Position numbers and translations under genes: made by a program
Notes under the pieces: generated by a model
Seen by the model: only the letters and a program-made list of their open reading frames with translations
Databases searched by the model: none
Told to the model about the DNA's origin: nothing
In this document: positions 21,877 through 30,747 of the stretch, one piece after another
Position numbering within the stretch: position 1 is the first letter of the stretch
How the letters are laid out: every line of letters starts with the position of its first letter
Source: Chloroflexota bacterium
GTDB taxonomy: Bacteria; Chloroflexota; UBA6077; SHYK01
Assembly (NCBI GenBank): GCA_009377635.1
Contig: WHTR01000025.1
Coordinates: 3,120-36,134 of the forward strand
Reading direction: 5' to 3'
Length of the DNA stretch: 33,015 nucleotides

Positions 21877-24086
21877 CACTTGCCCCCCCAATGAGGAAGC
21901 GCGCGTCGCAAGGCGGTCGGCGCCCACCAGTTCCAATCCCCCAGCAGCCGCATGGTGGCGGGAACCAGGAGACCGCGGACGAGCGTCGCATCCAGGAGCA
22001 CCGAGATGGCTGCCCCAAGCCCGATCGCCTTGATCAGGACGACGTCTGCGGTCACGAAGGATCCAGCGACCAGGACGATGATGGCGGCGGCCCCCGTGAT
22101 CACGCCTCCGCTCCGTTGGAGGCCCTCGGCAACGCTCCGGCGGTTATCTCCGGTCTCATCGTAGGCTTCTTTGACGCGGCTCAACAAGAAGACCTCGTAG
22201 TCCATCGAGACGCCGAACAGGAGGCAGAAGAGGACGATCGGTATTGACGCCTCGACGAACCCCATGGGGGTGAAGCCAAGCACGTCGGCGAGCAGACCAT
22301 CCTGAAAGACGACGACGAGCGCCCCGAAGCTGGCTGTGATGCTCAGCAGATCCATGAGAATCGCCTTGAGGGGGAGCCCCACGGAGCCGAATAGCAGGAG
22401 GAGGACGAGGTAGGTCGCGCCGACAAGAAGCCCAATCGCTCGCGGGAAGTCGCGAAATAGACCGTCGCTGTAGTCGATCGCCCCGGCTGTTCCGCCGCCC
22501 ACGAGCATCTGGGTCCCTGGCGGCGGGGTCAGCGCGCGAAGTCGACGGACGAGATCGTGCGATGCCTCACTCGCCTCGCCCTCGCGGCCGGTGACCTGGG
22601 TGACGACGAGTCCATCCCGAACGTACTGCCCGATCGCTGCCCGGGCATAGGGATCAGTCACGCGGTCAGGGCGGGCGTAGATGAGCTGGTACTGCTCACG
22701 GGTCAGACGTGGGTCAAGGCTGACGATGCTGTCGACCCGCTTGACCTGCGGGTCGCGGGCGATCCCCTGAACGACGTCGTACAGCTCGCCGACGCGCTCT
22801 GGCGAAAGTGCGCTCTCCTCGGCAGAGAGGAGCACAAGCGTCGGTGTCAGCTCCCCACCCCCGAATTTCTGCTGGATCAGCTCGACGCCGCGCCGTGAGG
22901 GCACGTCTGGCGGCAGGATCGAGGCGTCAGGCGCGCCCAGTCGCACCCCGAGGAACGGCAGGCCGAGACTCGTCAGCAGGAGCAGCACCGGAACGAGCAC
23001 GCGGATCGGATGCGCCATCACCCAGTCCGCCAGCTTCGTCCATGCAGCATTCGTCCGAGCCCCAGGGCGGACCACGGTCAGGCGGTCGATCGCGGGCCCG
23101 ACGAGGACAAGAAGAGCTGGCAGCAAGGTGAGCGCCGCTGCGACGGAGGCGAGCACGACGAGGCTGCCAGCCAGTCCGAGCGATCGCAGCGCGGGAAACG
23201 GAAAGGTCGCCAGCACCAGCAGACCGACGAACACCGTCGCGCCGGAGAAGAGAACGGACTGGCCGGCCGTCGCCATGCTCCGAGCCAGGGCGTCGGAAAC
23301 CTCTCGGCCGGCCCGGAGCTCCTCTCGAAAACGGCTCACGATGAACAGCGAGTAGTCGATCCCGAGACCCAATCCGAGCATGGTCACCAGGTTGAGCGCG
23401 AAGATGGAGAGGAACACGGCCTGGCTCAGGACGACCATTGCTGCCAGGGTGACGACCACGGCAGCGCCGCCGACGACGATCGGGAGCGCGGCCGCGACCA
23501 GCGAACCGAACACCACGGTCAGCGCGGCGGCAGCGAACGGAAGTGAGATGGCCTCGGCACGCCGCAGGTCCTCCTCAGTGACGAGCTCGATGTCCTGGTA
23601 GAAGATCGGCGCCCCGGTCATGACCTGTTCGAGCTCGCTCTGGCGAAGCGCACCCTCGATCCTGGGCAGCATGTGGCGGAACTCCTCCGGCGGCACGCGG
23701 AGCGCGATCACCACGTAGGCGGTGGTGCCGTCGGTTGATGCCTGGCGGGGGTTCTCCCGGGGCGTGATGACGGCAGCAACCTCGTGCAGGCCCCGGATCT
23801 CGTCCACCGCATAGTCCATCGCGGCGAGGAAGCGAGGGTCGTGGTTGCGGAGCGGGCTGGCCGCAGCGGTAAACACGACCAGGATGGTTGCCGGGTTGTG
23901 CCCGAAACGCTCGAAGAGGAGATCGCTCGCCCGCTGGCTCTCGAGGTCCGGCGATGAGAAGCCGCCGGGCGCCAGCGCTGCCGGTGCGCGAGCCGCAAGC
24001 AGGAGGGCGCCGGCCAGCGCGATGGCCCAGAGGATCAGGGCGAGCCAGCGCGCCTTGCCGATAAGCAAGCCGAATCGGTACAGCAC
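21876..24086 (-). CDS. MMPL/RND-family transporter
   Basis: A 736-residue membrane protein with the duplicated RND/MMPL layout. TM1 is at about 13-33, an extracytoplasmic domain spans 34-180, and a five-helix block runs to about 330. A second extracytoplasmic domain follows near 390-560, then the final helices. The TM4 motif GLGLGIDYSLFIVSRF (238-253, with Asp244 and Tyr245) and its second-half counterpart FGVSMDYEVFLLSRVKE are the proton-relay signatures of MMPL proteins. Family members export lipids, hopanoids or other hydrophobic molecules using proton motive force; the cargo is unknown here. The coupled lipoprotein may be a partner that handles the same ligand. The start is GTG at 24086 without a Shine-Dalgarno. 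Confidence 0.92.
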   Translation of the reverse strand: MLYRFGLLIGKARWLALILWAIALAGALLLAARAPAALAPGGFSSPDLESQRASDLLFERFGHNPATILVVFTAAASPLRNHDPRFLAAMDYAVDEIRGLHEVAAVITPRENPRQASTDGTTAYVVIALRVPPEEFRHMLPRIEGALRQSELEQVMTGAPIFYQDIELVTEEDLRRAEAISLPFAAAALTVVFGSLVAAALPIVVGGAAVVVTLAAMVVLSQAVFLSIFALNLVTMLGLGLGIDYSLFIVSRFREELRAGREVSDALARSMATAGQSVLFSGATVFVGLLVLATFPFPALRSLGLAGSLVVLASVAAALTLLPALLVLVGPAIDRLTVVRPGARTNAAWTKLADWVMAHPIRVLVPVLLLLTSLGLPFLGVRLGAPDASILPPDVPSRRGVELIQQKFGGGELTPTLVLLSAEESALSPERVGELYDVVQGIARDPQVKRVDSIVSLDPRLTREQYQLIYARPDRVTDPYARAAIGQYVRDGLVVTQVTGREGEASEASHDLVRRLRALTPPPGTQMLVGGGTAGAIDYSDGLFRDFPRAIGLLVGATYLVLLLLFGSVGLPLKAILMDLLSITASFGALVVVFQDGLLADVLGFTPMGFVEASIPIVLFCLLFGVSMDYEVFLLSRVKEAYDETGDNRRSVAEGLQRSGGVITGAAAIIVLVAGSFVTADVVLIKAIGLGAAISVLLDATLVRGLLVPATMRLLGDWNWWAPTALRRALPHWGGK

Positions 24087-24094
24087 AAGAGATG

Positions 24095-24100
24095 GTTATA
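24095..24100 (-). promoter_or_regulatory. Possible -10 element for the MMPL gene
   Basis: TATAAC on the minus strand lies 8 nt before the GTG start at 24086. No good -35 is present at 16-18 nt. If used, transcription would begin almost at the start codon, giving a leaderless or nearly leaderless mRNA, which fits the absence of a ribosome binding site. Confidence 0.3.
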
Positions 24101-24155
24101 CCCGGTGCGTCTGGGCAGTCGGCGCGACGTCGGTATCGAGGTTCCAACCGGGAAG

Positions 24156-24184
24156 TTGTCGTTTTGACCGGCGTTTTCTATGAT
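24156..24184 (+). promoter_or_regulatory. Promoter of pucR-glnA
   Basis: A -35 TTGTCG (24156-24161) and -10 TATGAT (24179-24184, five of six matches) are separated by exactly 17 nt. The predicted transcription start (about 24190-24191) coincides with the GTG start codon at 24190, so the transcript may be leaderless. No Shine-Dalgarno is present upstream of that GTG, which agrees. Confidence 0.55.
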
Positions 24185-24189
24185 ATCGT

Positions 24190-25938
24190 GTGCACACTGC
24201 CCGAACGGCTAGCTCATCGCCCGTCGCCTCCATCCGCGTGGCGGATGCTCTGCGCCTAGCTCTGCCGCAGGGCACACGGGTGGCCTATGGGTATCAGCAC
24301 CTGCAGCGCCCGGTCACCTGGGCACGCGCATTCGTCAATCGTCCCTGGGCTCTCGGTGGTATCGAGGAGGGTGCACTGGTCATCCTCTCACTGCGGGGAC
24401 TCACCGCGCGGTCCGAGGTTCAGGCGCTGCCGCGCCTCGTGGATGCGCTCATCACGGCGCGCGTCTCGGCTATCTGCCTGACCGATGACTCGACGGAGGT
24501 GGTCGAGGCCGGCGCCCGCGCGGACGCGCTCCCGATCATGGTTCTTCCTCCAGACAGCTCGCCGCAGGACGCTGAGCGGGCGATCATCGGGCTCATCGTC
24601 GATCGGGATGGGCAGGTCCAGCGTCGGGCAGCGGAGATCTACCAGTCGCTGATTCAGCTCGCGCTGGAGGACGCGCCGACCGACACGATGGCGGGACGCC
24701 TCGCCGATGCAGCGGGTCGCGTGGTGTACCTCGAGGACGAGTACGGCGTGCTTCAGGCGGTGGCGGGTCCGACGGAGTCAGACGTTCAGGGGCTGCCGAC
24801 CGTCGAAGAGGCGCCGGGCATCTACACCGCTCGGGAGGTTCTTGGTATCTCGCCCGCGGCGCCAGTCGCTACCAGTCCTCCGGCGGGCACGATCCGGCGT
24901 GTGCTGGGCAGCGATGGGTACGGTGTGTGCTCCGCGCCCATCTCCATCGGCGGCACGGTCGCTGGCTTCCTCACGCTTCTCGGGCGGGCGGAGGAGATGC
25001 ACGAGCTCGACGACCAGATCGCGCTCCGAGCGGCCTCGGCGTTCGCAGTTCCGATCGCCAAGTACCGCGCGGTCATGGAGACCCAAACCCGCCTCCAGGG
25101 CAGCTTCCTCGAGAATCTCCTGGCTGGCACATTTACTGACGACGAGGAGATCGAGGCGCGAGCGCGCTACCTCGGGCATGATTTGGGCGAACCGTACGAA
25201 ACGGCGTGCCTTACCATCGACGACCAGACGGACCGCCGCCAGCCGCTCTTTGAGGGGCAGCAGGCCGGTCTCTGGACCTCCTTCCTCGACTTGGCTCGGC
25301 GCGAGCTGCGGGAACGATGGCCGCGAGCGCTCCTCCGCGAGCGGGGTGACGTCCTCGCCATGGTGCTACCGGCGGGCGACGTCAGTTCGGCCCGCGATCT
25401 CCGCGGCCGCCTCGAGGAGGTGCGCGTTCGGCTGGGTGCGCTCGTCGGCGGCGCGAGCACGACCGTCGGGATGGGCCGACACGCGGCGGGACCACGGGCG
25501 ATCGTGCGGTCGTACGCGGAGGCAGAACAGGCTGCACGCATCGGCCGGCAGTTTCTGGGAGGAAACCGGACCGTCACCTTCGAAGAGCTCGGCGTCTATC
25601 GGGTTATCGCCGGGGTGGAAAGCCGCGAGGTCTTGGAGGCGTTTCGCCGCGAGTACCTCGGTGCGGTCGAGGACTACGACGCGCGCCACGGTGCCGAGCT
25701 CACCGCGACGCTCGAGGGATTCTTCGCTTGCAACGGCAACCACGCCCGCGCCGCGGAGATGCTTCACCTGCACCGGAATACGCTGCTCTACCGCCTGGAG
25801 CGGGTTGAGGCGCTGGGCGGACGGAACCTTGACGATGCGGAGACCCGCCTCTCGATGCAGCTCGCGCTGAAGATTCGTCGGGTCTTCCCGACAATCGTGG
25901 TCAGCCAGATCCGATCTACGCGTGGAGGACAACGATGA
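24190..25938 (+). CDS. PucR-family transcriptional regulator
   Basis: A 582-residue regulator with three parts. An N-terminal PucR sensor-like domain covers about 15-135. A central region (about 145-405) includes a GAF-like stretch and the CdaR GGDEF-like domain. The C-terminal PucR helix-turn-helix domain is near 505-570, with the typical CNGNHARAAEMLHLHRNTLL and YRLERVEALGG. PucR/CdaR proteins usually activate catabolic or nitrogen-related genes in response to a small molecule. The TGA overlaps the ATG of glnA (ATGA), so the regulator and glutamine synthetase are co-translated, and a nitrogen signal is a reasonable guess. The GTG at 24190 is the first in-frame start after the promoter; the transcript may be leaderless. 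It is divergent from the MMPL gene. Confidence 0.88.
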   Translation: MHTARTASSSPVASIRVADALRLALPQGTRVAYGYQHLQRPVTWARAFVNRPWALGGIEEGALVILSLRGLTARSEVQALPRLVDALITARVSAICLTDDSTEVVEAGARADALPIMVLPPDSSPQDAERAIIGLIVDRDGQVQRRAAEIYQSLIQLALEDAPTDTMAGRLADAAGRVVYLEDEYGVLQAVAGPTESDVQGLPTVEEAPGIYTAREVLGISPAAPVATSPPAGTIRRVLGSDGYGVCSAPISIGGTVAGFLTLLGRAEEMHELDDQIALRAASAFAVPIAKYRAVMETQTRLQGSFLENLLAGTFTDDEEIEARARYLGHDLGEPYETACLTIDDQTDRRQPLFEGQQAGLWTSFLDLARRELRERWPRALLRERGDVLAMVLPAGDVSSARDLRGRLEEVRVRLGALVGGASTTVGMGRHAAGPRAIVRSYAEAEQAARIGRQFLGGNRTVTFEELGVYRVIAGVESREVLEAFRREYLGAVEDYDARHGAELTATLEGFFACNGNHARAAEMLHLHRNTLLYRLERVEALGGRNLDDAETRLSMQLALKIRRVFPTIVVSQIRSTRGGQR

Positions 25939-27296
25939 CTGTTTCACCGGCCAACGCGCAGCTTCGCGGCCAGGTCTTCGATCAGGCAGAGCGGGATGGC
26001 GTGAGGTTCATTAGCCTCCAGTTCTCGGACATCATGGGGGTGCCGAAGAACGTCACGATCCCGTTCCACAAGTTCGACGACGCGATCAATCACGGACTCT
26101 GGTTCGATGGCTCGTCGATCGAAGGCTTCGCGCGCATTCACGAGAGCGACATGTATCTCGAGCCGGATCTCGCCACCTTCCGCATCATCCCCTGGGAGCA
26201 GGCCGAGAACACGACCGCTCGGGTGATCTGCAACGTCTTCACCCCGGATGGGGAGGAGTTCGAGGGCGATCCACGGTACGTTCTCCGGCGCAACCTCGCC
26301 GAAGCCCGAAAGCTGGGCTACGTGTTTCAGACGGGGCCGGAGCTCGAATTCTTCCTCCTCAAGACCAAAGGTCCAAGGGGCGTGATCGAGACGCTGCCGC
26401 ATGACCGCGCCAGCTACTTCGACGTGACCACGGATGAGGCGGCGGACGTGCGCAAAGAGATGGTGAACGCGCTGGAGGGCCTCGGGATCATCGTCGAGGC
26501 CAGCCACCACGAGGTGGCCATGGGGCAGCACGAGATCGATTTTCGATACGCCGATGCGCTCAATACGGCGGACAACGCGGTCGCATTCAAGATCGCGCTG
26601 AAGGCCGTCGCCCAGCGTCATGGGCTGTACGCGACCTTCATGCCGAAGCCGTTCTTCGGGATCAACGGCTCCGGCATGCACACGCACCAGAGCCTGGCCG
26701 ACGCGGCGTCCGGACGGAACGTCTTTTCCGACCCGGAGGACGAGTATGAGCTCTCGACCGTTGCCCGGCACTTCGTCGCCGGACAGCTTGCGCACGCCCG
26801 CGGCATGAGTGCCATCCTCGCCCCGCTGGTGAACTCCTACAAGCGCCTCGTGCCGGGCTTCGAGGCGCCCGTCTACGTAAGCTGGGCGCGCATCAACCGC
26901 TCCGCCCTCGTCCGCGTGCCCCGGGTGTCCGTCGGGCGGCCGGAGTCGACCCGCGCCGAGCTGCGCTGCCCCGATCCGAGCTGCAATCCGTACCTGGCAT
27001 TCGCGGTCATGCTCGCCGCCGGTCTGGACGGCATTCGACGGCAGCTACCGCTTCCCACGCCGATCGAGGAAGACCTCTTCCACTTCGACGAGGAGATGAT
27101 GGCGAAGCACGCCATCGGGACGCTACCGGGAACGCTCGCTGAGGCGCTCGACGAGTTCCAGCGGGACGAGGTCATTCTCCGCGCCGTCGGCGATCACATC
27201 GTCGATTGGTTCGTCCAGGCGAAGCGCCACGAGTGGAACAACTACCGAACGCAGGTCACCCCCTGGGAGATCGATCGCTACCTGGAAACCTACTGA
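25935..27296 (+). CDS. glnA: Glutamine synthetase type I
   Basis: A 453-residue GSI that makes glutamine from glutamate, ammonia and ATP. Visible signatures are WFDGSSIEGFARIHESDMYL (56-75), GPELEFFL (134-141) with metal-binding glutamates, KPFFGINGSGMHTHQSL near 233-249 (ATP/ammonia site), and NPYLAFAVMLAAGLDGI. The C-terminal segment that in beta-type enzymes holds the adenylylated tyrosine (NLYDLPPEE-like) reads AIGTLPGTLAEALDEF, so adenylylation control is not expected; this is the alpha-type form, commonly feedback-regulated. The ATG at 25935 overlaps the pucR stop and has GGAGG 6 nt upstream. The TGA abuts the stop of the convergent methyltransferase gene with no spacer. Confidence 0.97.
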   Translation: MTVSPANAQLRGQVFDQAERDGVRFISLQFSDIMGVPKNVTIPFHKFDDAINHGLWFDGSSIEGFARIHESDMYLEPDLATFRIIPWEQAENTTARVICNVFTPDGEEFEGDPRYVLRRNLAEARKLGYVFQTGPELEFFLLKTKGPRGVIETLPHDRASYFDVTTDEAADVRKEMVNALEGLGIIVEASHHEVAMGQHEIDFRYADALNTADNAVAFKIALKAVAQRHGLYATFMPKPFFGINGSGMHTHQSLADAASGRNVFSDPEDEYELSTVARHFVAGQLAHARGMSAILAPLVNSYKRLVPGFEAPVYVSWARINRSALVRVPRVSVGRPESTRAELRCPDPSCNPYLAFAVMLAAGLDGIRRQLPLPTPIEEDLFHFDEEMMAKHAIGTLPGTLAEALDEFQRDEVILRAVGDHIVDWFVQAKRHEWNNYRTQVTPWEIDRYLETY

Positions 27297-28148
27297 TCAC
27301 TGCTTGATTGCCATGATCCACCATCCGGCGCCCCAAACTTTGGAGAGACCGGAATTGGAGAGATCGAATCGCCTCCACCACTGCTGCATGAGGTCGGTCT
27401 TGTACAGCCTGAGCAGTCCTCCGGACAGCACCGGGATCCGGCCAAACGACGTCACGGGACGATTCCCAAGCGCAAACTGAACGTCTCCGCCGCATTTCTT
27501 GACGACGTCCGCGTAGTGGTCGAGCGAGAAGGTGTTCTCGTAGAAGTCCGCTTCGGCCGCTCGGATCAGATCGCCCGGGCGCCCTGCCAAGGTGTAGTCC
27601 ACGGCGTTCTTGACCATGCCGGGCAGTCGGCTGAATGTGTCAACTGAGAACCTGCCCGTCACGATGTCAGCGAAGAATATCCCACCCTTCCTGAGGACGC
27701 GGATCTGTTCTGAAATGGGCTGTTCGATGTCGGAGAAATGCTCCAACAATCCGAAGCTCATCACGAGATCAAACGACGCGGCCTCGAAGGGAAGGTCATT
27801 TGCGTCTCCTTTGACAAACGCGGCGCTCGCGCCAGATTCCGTGGAGTTCGCCTTGAAGTTCTTTCGCGCAAAGGACAGCGCAGCATCCGAGAGGTCAACG
27901 AGATTCACGTGATAGTTGCGTGTGTTCTGAAAATACAGCGAGACTCCGCCAGAGCCGCAGCCCACCTCCAGTGACTTCTGTGGCAGCGGGGGAAGAAACT
28001 GCTCGAGCCGGCTGAACTTGACGCTCTCCCATAGCTCGGGGAAGTTCTTGCACTCCTCGATATCGCCCTGTGGATAGAAGGGATCGACCTCCGACCAGAT
28101 CTTGTCGAATACCTCGTGCTCGCCCCGGTGCTCGTGTGGCATGGTCAT
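27297..28148 (-). CDS. Class I SAM-dependent methyltransferase
   Basis: A 283-residue methyltransferase. Motif I is LEVGCGSGG (60-68), the acidic post-I residue is in VNLVDLSD (82-88), and the later motifs are GDANDLPF and FDLVMSFGLLEHF (126-138). The C-terminal half contains basic and aromatic stretches and could select the substrate, but nothing identifies it; small-molecule, lipid and sugar acceptors are all possible. Base use is unlike its neighbours: sampled lines are roughly 55-60% GC against about 70% in a sampled line of glnA, and it uses more A/T-ending codons, which suggests later acquisition. The ATG at 28148 has GGAGG 10 nt upstream and a possible -10 (TAGAAT, 28205-28200). It follows ubiE after 73 nt. 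Confidence 0.85.
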   Translation of the reverse strand: MTMPHEHRGEHEVFDKIWSEVDPFYPQGDIEECKNFPELWESVKFSRLEQFLPPLPQKSLEVGCGSGGVSLYFQNTRNYHVNLVDLSDAALSFARKNFKANSTESGASAAFVKGDANDLPFEAASFDLVMSFGLLEHFSDIEQPISEQIRVLRKGGIFFADIVTGRFSVDTFSRLPGMVKNAVDYTLAGRPGDLIRAAEADFYENTFSLDHYADVVKKCGGDVQFALGNRPVTSFGRIPVLSGGLLRLYKTDLMQQWWRRFDLSNSGLSKVWGAGWWIMAIKQ

Positions 28149-28221
28149 GGCGGCTCGTCCTCCAGATCTGGTTTCGGACTTTCGGCTTCCACTTCGGCAA
28201 TTCTAAACCCCGACTCGTGCG

Positions 28222-28983
28222 CTACACGTCCTGGGACTGCTCCGTATCGGCGTCGGGGACGCGCGCTACGTGGATGGCGACTGACCCGAGGCCCAGCCGC
28301 CGATAGGTGACCCGTTCGAACCCCGCCGTCTGGAACATCCGCGCGAGATGGTCTGCATCGGGATGCAGGCTGACGGATGCGGGCAGGTACCGGTACGCGA
28401 TCTCGTCGCCGGCCAGACAGCGGCCAAGCTGCGCGACAACGTGGTCGAAGTACAGGCGGAGCACACGGGCGGGTAGCCCCGGCTGCATGGAGGTAAGGTC
28501 AAGGGCGACTACTCGGCCGCCCGGGCGAGTGACCCGCCGCATCTCAGCGAGACAGCTCGGGAGATCCACCACGTTCCGCAACAGGAAGGCGCTCGTGACG
28601 CAGTCGAAGGTCGCAGAAGGGAAGGGGAGCCCCAGCGCGTCGGCGCCGATCAGATCGATGGCCGACGCGCGGTGCCGGCCGAGCTTTGCGCGGGCGGCCT
28701 CGATCATCGGCTCGCAGGAGTCGACGCCAATCACGCGCCGCGCGCCCTGCTTCAGGAGCTCGAGGGCGAGGTCCCCGGTTCCTGTCGCCAGGTCAAGGGC
28801 CCGGGCGCCGCTCGGCTCTGCCCGCTGCGCCGCATGCCGGCGCCAGCGCACGTCGTTGCCGGCCGTCATGAGCCGGTTGATCAGGTCGTAGCGGGGCACG
28901 ATGCGTGCGAACATTGCCCGGACCTCTGCGGCCCGCGCACGCGTATCGGTGACCGATGCGTGCGGGGGGAGGTCGTCGGTCAT
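28222..28983 (-). CDS. ubiE: Demethylmenaquinone/ubiquinone methyltransferase (UbiE/MenG)
   Basis: A 253-residue SAM methyltransferase that performs the C-methylation step in menaquinone (and in some bacteria ubiquinone) synthesis. The family signature is at 25-49: FARIVPRYDLINRLMTAGND followed by VRWRR. The SAM motif I is LDLATGTGDLAL (63-74), then IGVDSCEPM and the LLRNVVDL segment, where most homologues read GLRN. The C-terminal YRYLPASV matches the usual YxYLPxS motif. Chloroflexota-like bacteria use menaquinone, so the MenG role is more likely than ubiquinone synthesis; no other men gene is in the window. The ATG at 28983 overlaps the recX TGA (ATGA), with GGAG 8 nt upstream. An ATG 18 nt further upstream is less likely. 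Confidence 0.92.
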   Translation of the reverse strand: MTDDLPPHASVTDTRARAAEVRAMFARIVPRYDLINRLMTAGNDVRWRRHAAQRAEPSGARALDLATGTGDLALELLKQGARRVIGVDSCEPMIEAARAKLGRHRASAIDLIGADALGLPFPSATFDCVTSAFLLRNVVDLPSCLAEMRRVTRPGGRVVALDLTSMQPGLPARVLRLYFDHVVAQLGRCLAGDEIAYRYLPASVSLHPDADHLARMFQTAGFERVTYRRLGLGSVAIHVARVPDADTEQSQDV

Positions 28984-29663
28984 CCGTCGCGCTCCAGCCA
29001 CAGACGTCGGACCGCGCCACGAACGGTGCCGTAGTCGAATCCGCGCCGCAACAGGTAGGGGCCCATGGTCTGAGCGAAGGTCCGTTCATCGAGCGAGGCG
29101 AACCGCCGACTGTGTTTCAGCCCCGCGCGGTAGGCATCGTCCTCCTGGTCGGAGCTCGGCCCGATCGCCTCAGCCGCCGTGTCAGCGTCCACGCCCTTCG
29201 TGCGCAGCTCAGCTCGGAGGATCCGGTTGCCCCGGGGGTGAAATCGCTTTCGCTGACCCACCCAGTACGCGGCAAACGCTTGGTCATCCGCGAGACCAGC
29301 GCGCTGCAGGCGATGGATGGCCGGATCGATGGCGTCGGGGGGATAGCCGCGCAGGGTGAGGCGGCGTCGAATCTCTCCGATGCTTCTCGGCCTGGGCGCC
29401 AGGAACTGGAGGGCGTGCTCGTAGGCTCGCTGTCTCTCCTCGCGGGCGAAGAGCTTGCGAATGGTCGCTTCGTCGAGCTCTTGCCCCTCCTGGAGTCCGG
29501 ATGCGACGTCCGGGGCGAGCGAGAAGGAGTACTCCTCGCCGAGGAAGACGCGCACGCGCTGCACGCCGGAGCGGTGCTCCAGCTCGACCCGCGTGACGGT
29601 GCCGCCGCCCTCGGTCCACGCCCGCCTAGAGCTGGAGCTCGGTATCCTCCTCCGCAAGGCCAT
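28980..29663 (-). CDS. recX: Regulatory protein RecX
   Basis: A 227-residue protein whose core (about 75-225) matches RecX, with three-helix repeats such as [20 protein letters not shown] and [20 protein letters not shown]. RecX binds RecA filaments and limits recombinase activity. The N-terminal ~70 residues form a beta-rich extension ([20 protein letters not shown]) seen in longer RecX proteins of Gram-positive-like bacteria. The most upstream plausible start, ATG at 29663, overlaps the end of recA by 38 nt; the first ~20 residues it adds are Arg/Ser-rich and may not be native. No other ATG, GTG or TTG lies between there and the beta-rich region, although a strong GGAGGAGG sits just inside recA. 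Confidence 0.85.
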   Translation of the reverse strand: MALRRRIPSSSSRRAWTEGGGTVTRVELEHRSGVQRVRVFLGEEYSFSLAPDVASGLQEGQELDEATIRKLFAREERQRAYEHALQFLAPRPRSIGEIRRRLTLRGYPPDAIDPAIHRLQRAGLADDQAFAAYWVGQRKRFHPRGNRILRAELRTKGVDADTAAEAIGPSSDQEDDAYRAGLKHSRRFASLDERTFAQTMGPYLLRRGFDYGTVRGAVRRLWLERDG

Positions 29664-30684
29664 TGCTCGTCGCCACCCTCATCGGCATCCTGCCGGAAGA
29701 CGTCTCGCGGAGCTCCCGCTCGATCTGACCGGCGAGCTCGGGGTTTCGGCGCAGGTACTCCTTGGCGTTCTCCCGTCCCTGACCCAGACGGACGTCGCCG
29801 TGGGAGAAGAAGGCGCCACTCTTGCGGATGATTTCGAGGTCGGTTGCGACGTCCAGCAGGCCTCCCTCGAACGAGATGCCCTCGTTAAACATGATGTCGA
29901 ACTCGGCCGTCCGGAACGGTGGCGCGACCTTGTTCTTGACGACCCGCACGCGGGTTCGGCTCCCGATCACCGTCGTGCCCTGCTTGATGGAGTCGATGCG
30001 CCGGATATCGAGGCGCACGGAGGCGTAGAACTTCAGAGCGCGCCCCCCTGGCGTCGTCTCGGGGTTTCCGAACATCACCCCGATCTTCTCGCGGATCTGA
30101 TTGGTGAAGATAACGGACGTGCGCGACCGGCCGATCGCGCCGGCGAGCTTGCGGAGCGCTTGCGACATGAGCCGAGCCTGGAGCCCGACATGGACGTCGC
30201 CCATCTCACCCTCGAGCTCGGCGCGCGGCACGAGCGCCGCGACGGAGTCGATGCCGACGACGTCGACAGCGCCGCTGCGGACGAGCGCCTCGGCGATCTC
30301 CAGTGCCTGCTCGCCCGTGTCCGGTTGGGAGACCAGCATCTCCTGGACGTTGACCCCGCAGTTCTGCGCATACACCGGATCGAATGCGTGCTCCGCGTCG
30401 ATGAGCGCAGCCACGCCACCGCCCGTCTGCGCCTCCGCGATGACGTGCTGCAGCAGCGTCGTCTTACCCGACGACTCGGGCCCGAAGATCTCAGACACCC
30501 GTCCCCGCGGGATGCCGCCGACGCCCAGCGCCAGGTCCAGAGCAATGGAGCCGGTCGGGATCACCTCCACTGCCAGCCGGTCGGATGCCTCGCCCAGCCG
30601 CATGATCGCGCCCTTGCCAAAACTCTTTTCGATGTGCGCCAGCGCGATCTCGAGTGCACGCTCCCTGTCCTTGTCCAGCACCAT
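29626..30684 (-). CDS. recA: Recombinase RecA
   Basis: A 352-residue recombinase that forms filaments on single-stranded DNA for homologous repair and triggers LexA self-cleavage where LexA exists. Walker A is GPESSGKT (68-75), Walker B is in [10 protein letters not shown] (about 140-149), and the L1 and L2 DNA loops are [19 protein letters not shown] and [20 protein letters not shown]. The C-terminal tail is acidic (EEDTELQL). The ATG at 30684 is preceded by AAGGAG 8 nt upstream; an in-frame ATG 57 nt further upstream has no ribosome site and lies near the predicted promoter. It follows cinA after 62 nt and overlaps recX, matching the common cinA-recA-recX order. Confidence 0.98.
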   Translation of the reverse strand: MVLDKDRERALEIALAHIEKSFGKGAIMRLGEASDRLAVEVIPTGSIALDLALGVGGIPRGRVSEIFGPESSGKTTLLQHVIAEAQTGGGVAALIDAEHAFDPVYAQNCGVNVQEMLVSQPDTGEQALEIAEALVRSGAVDVVGIDSVAALVPRAELEGEMGDVHVGLQARLMSQALRKLAGAIGRSRTSVIFTNQIREKIGVMFGNPETTPGGRALKFYASVRLDIRRIDSIKQGTTVIGSRTRVRVVKNKVAPPFRTAEFDIMFNEGISFEGGLLDVATDLEIIRKSGAFFSHGDVRLGQGRENAKEYLRRNPELAGQIERELRETSSGRMPMRVATSNGLAEEDTELQL

Positions 30685-30729
30685 CACCCTCTCTCCTTCC
30701 CTCAACGAACACCCATCTGCGGCTGCTTG

Positions 30730-30747
30730 AGCATAGCACACCTGTTC
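30730..30747 (-). promoter_or_regulatory. Candidate recA promoter and SOS-like half-palindrome
   Basis: On the minus strand an extended -10 TGCTATGCT lies at 30738-30730. Overlapping it upstream is GAACAGGTGTGC (30747-30736), which keeps one full half (GAAC) and part of the other half of the GAAC-N4-GTTC box bound by Gram-positive-type LexA. The match is incomplete and lexA is not in the window, so the operator reading is speculative; the promoter reading is somewhat better. Confidence 0.3.
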
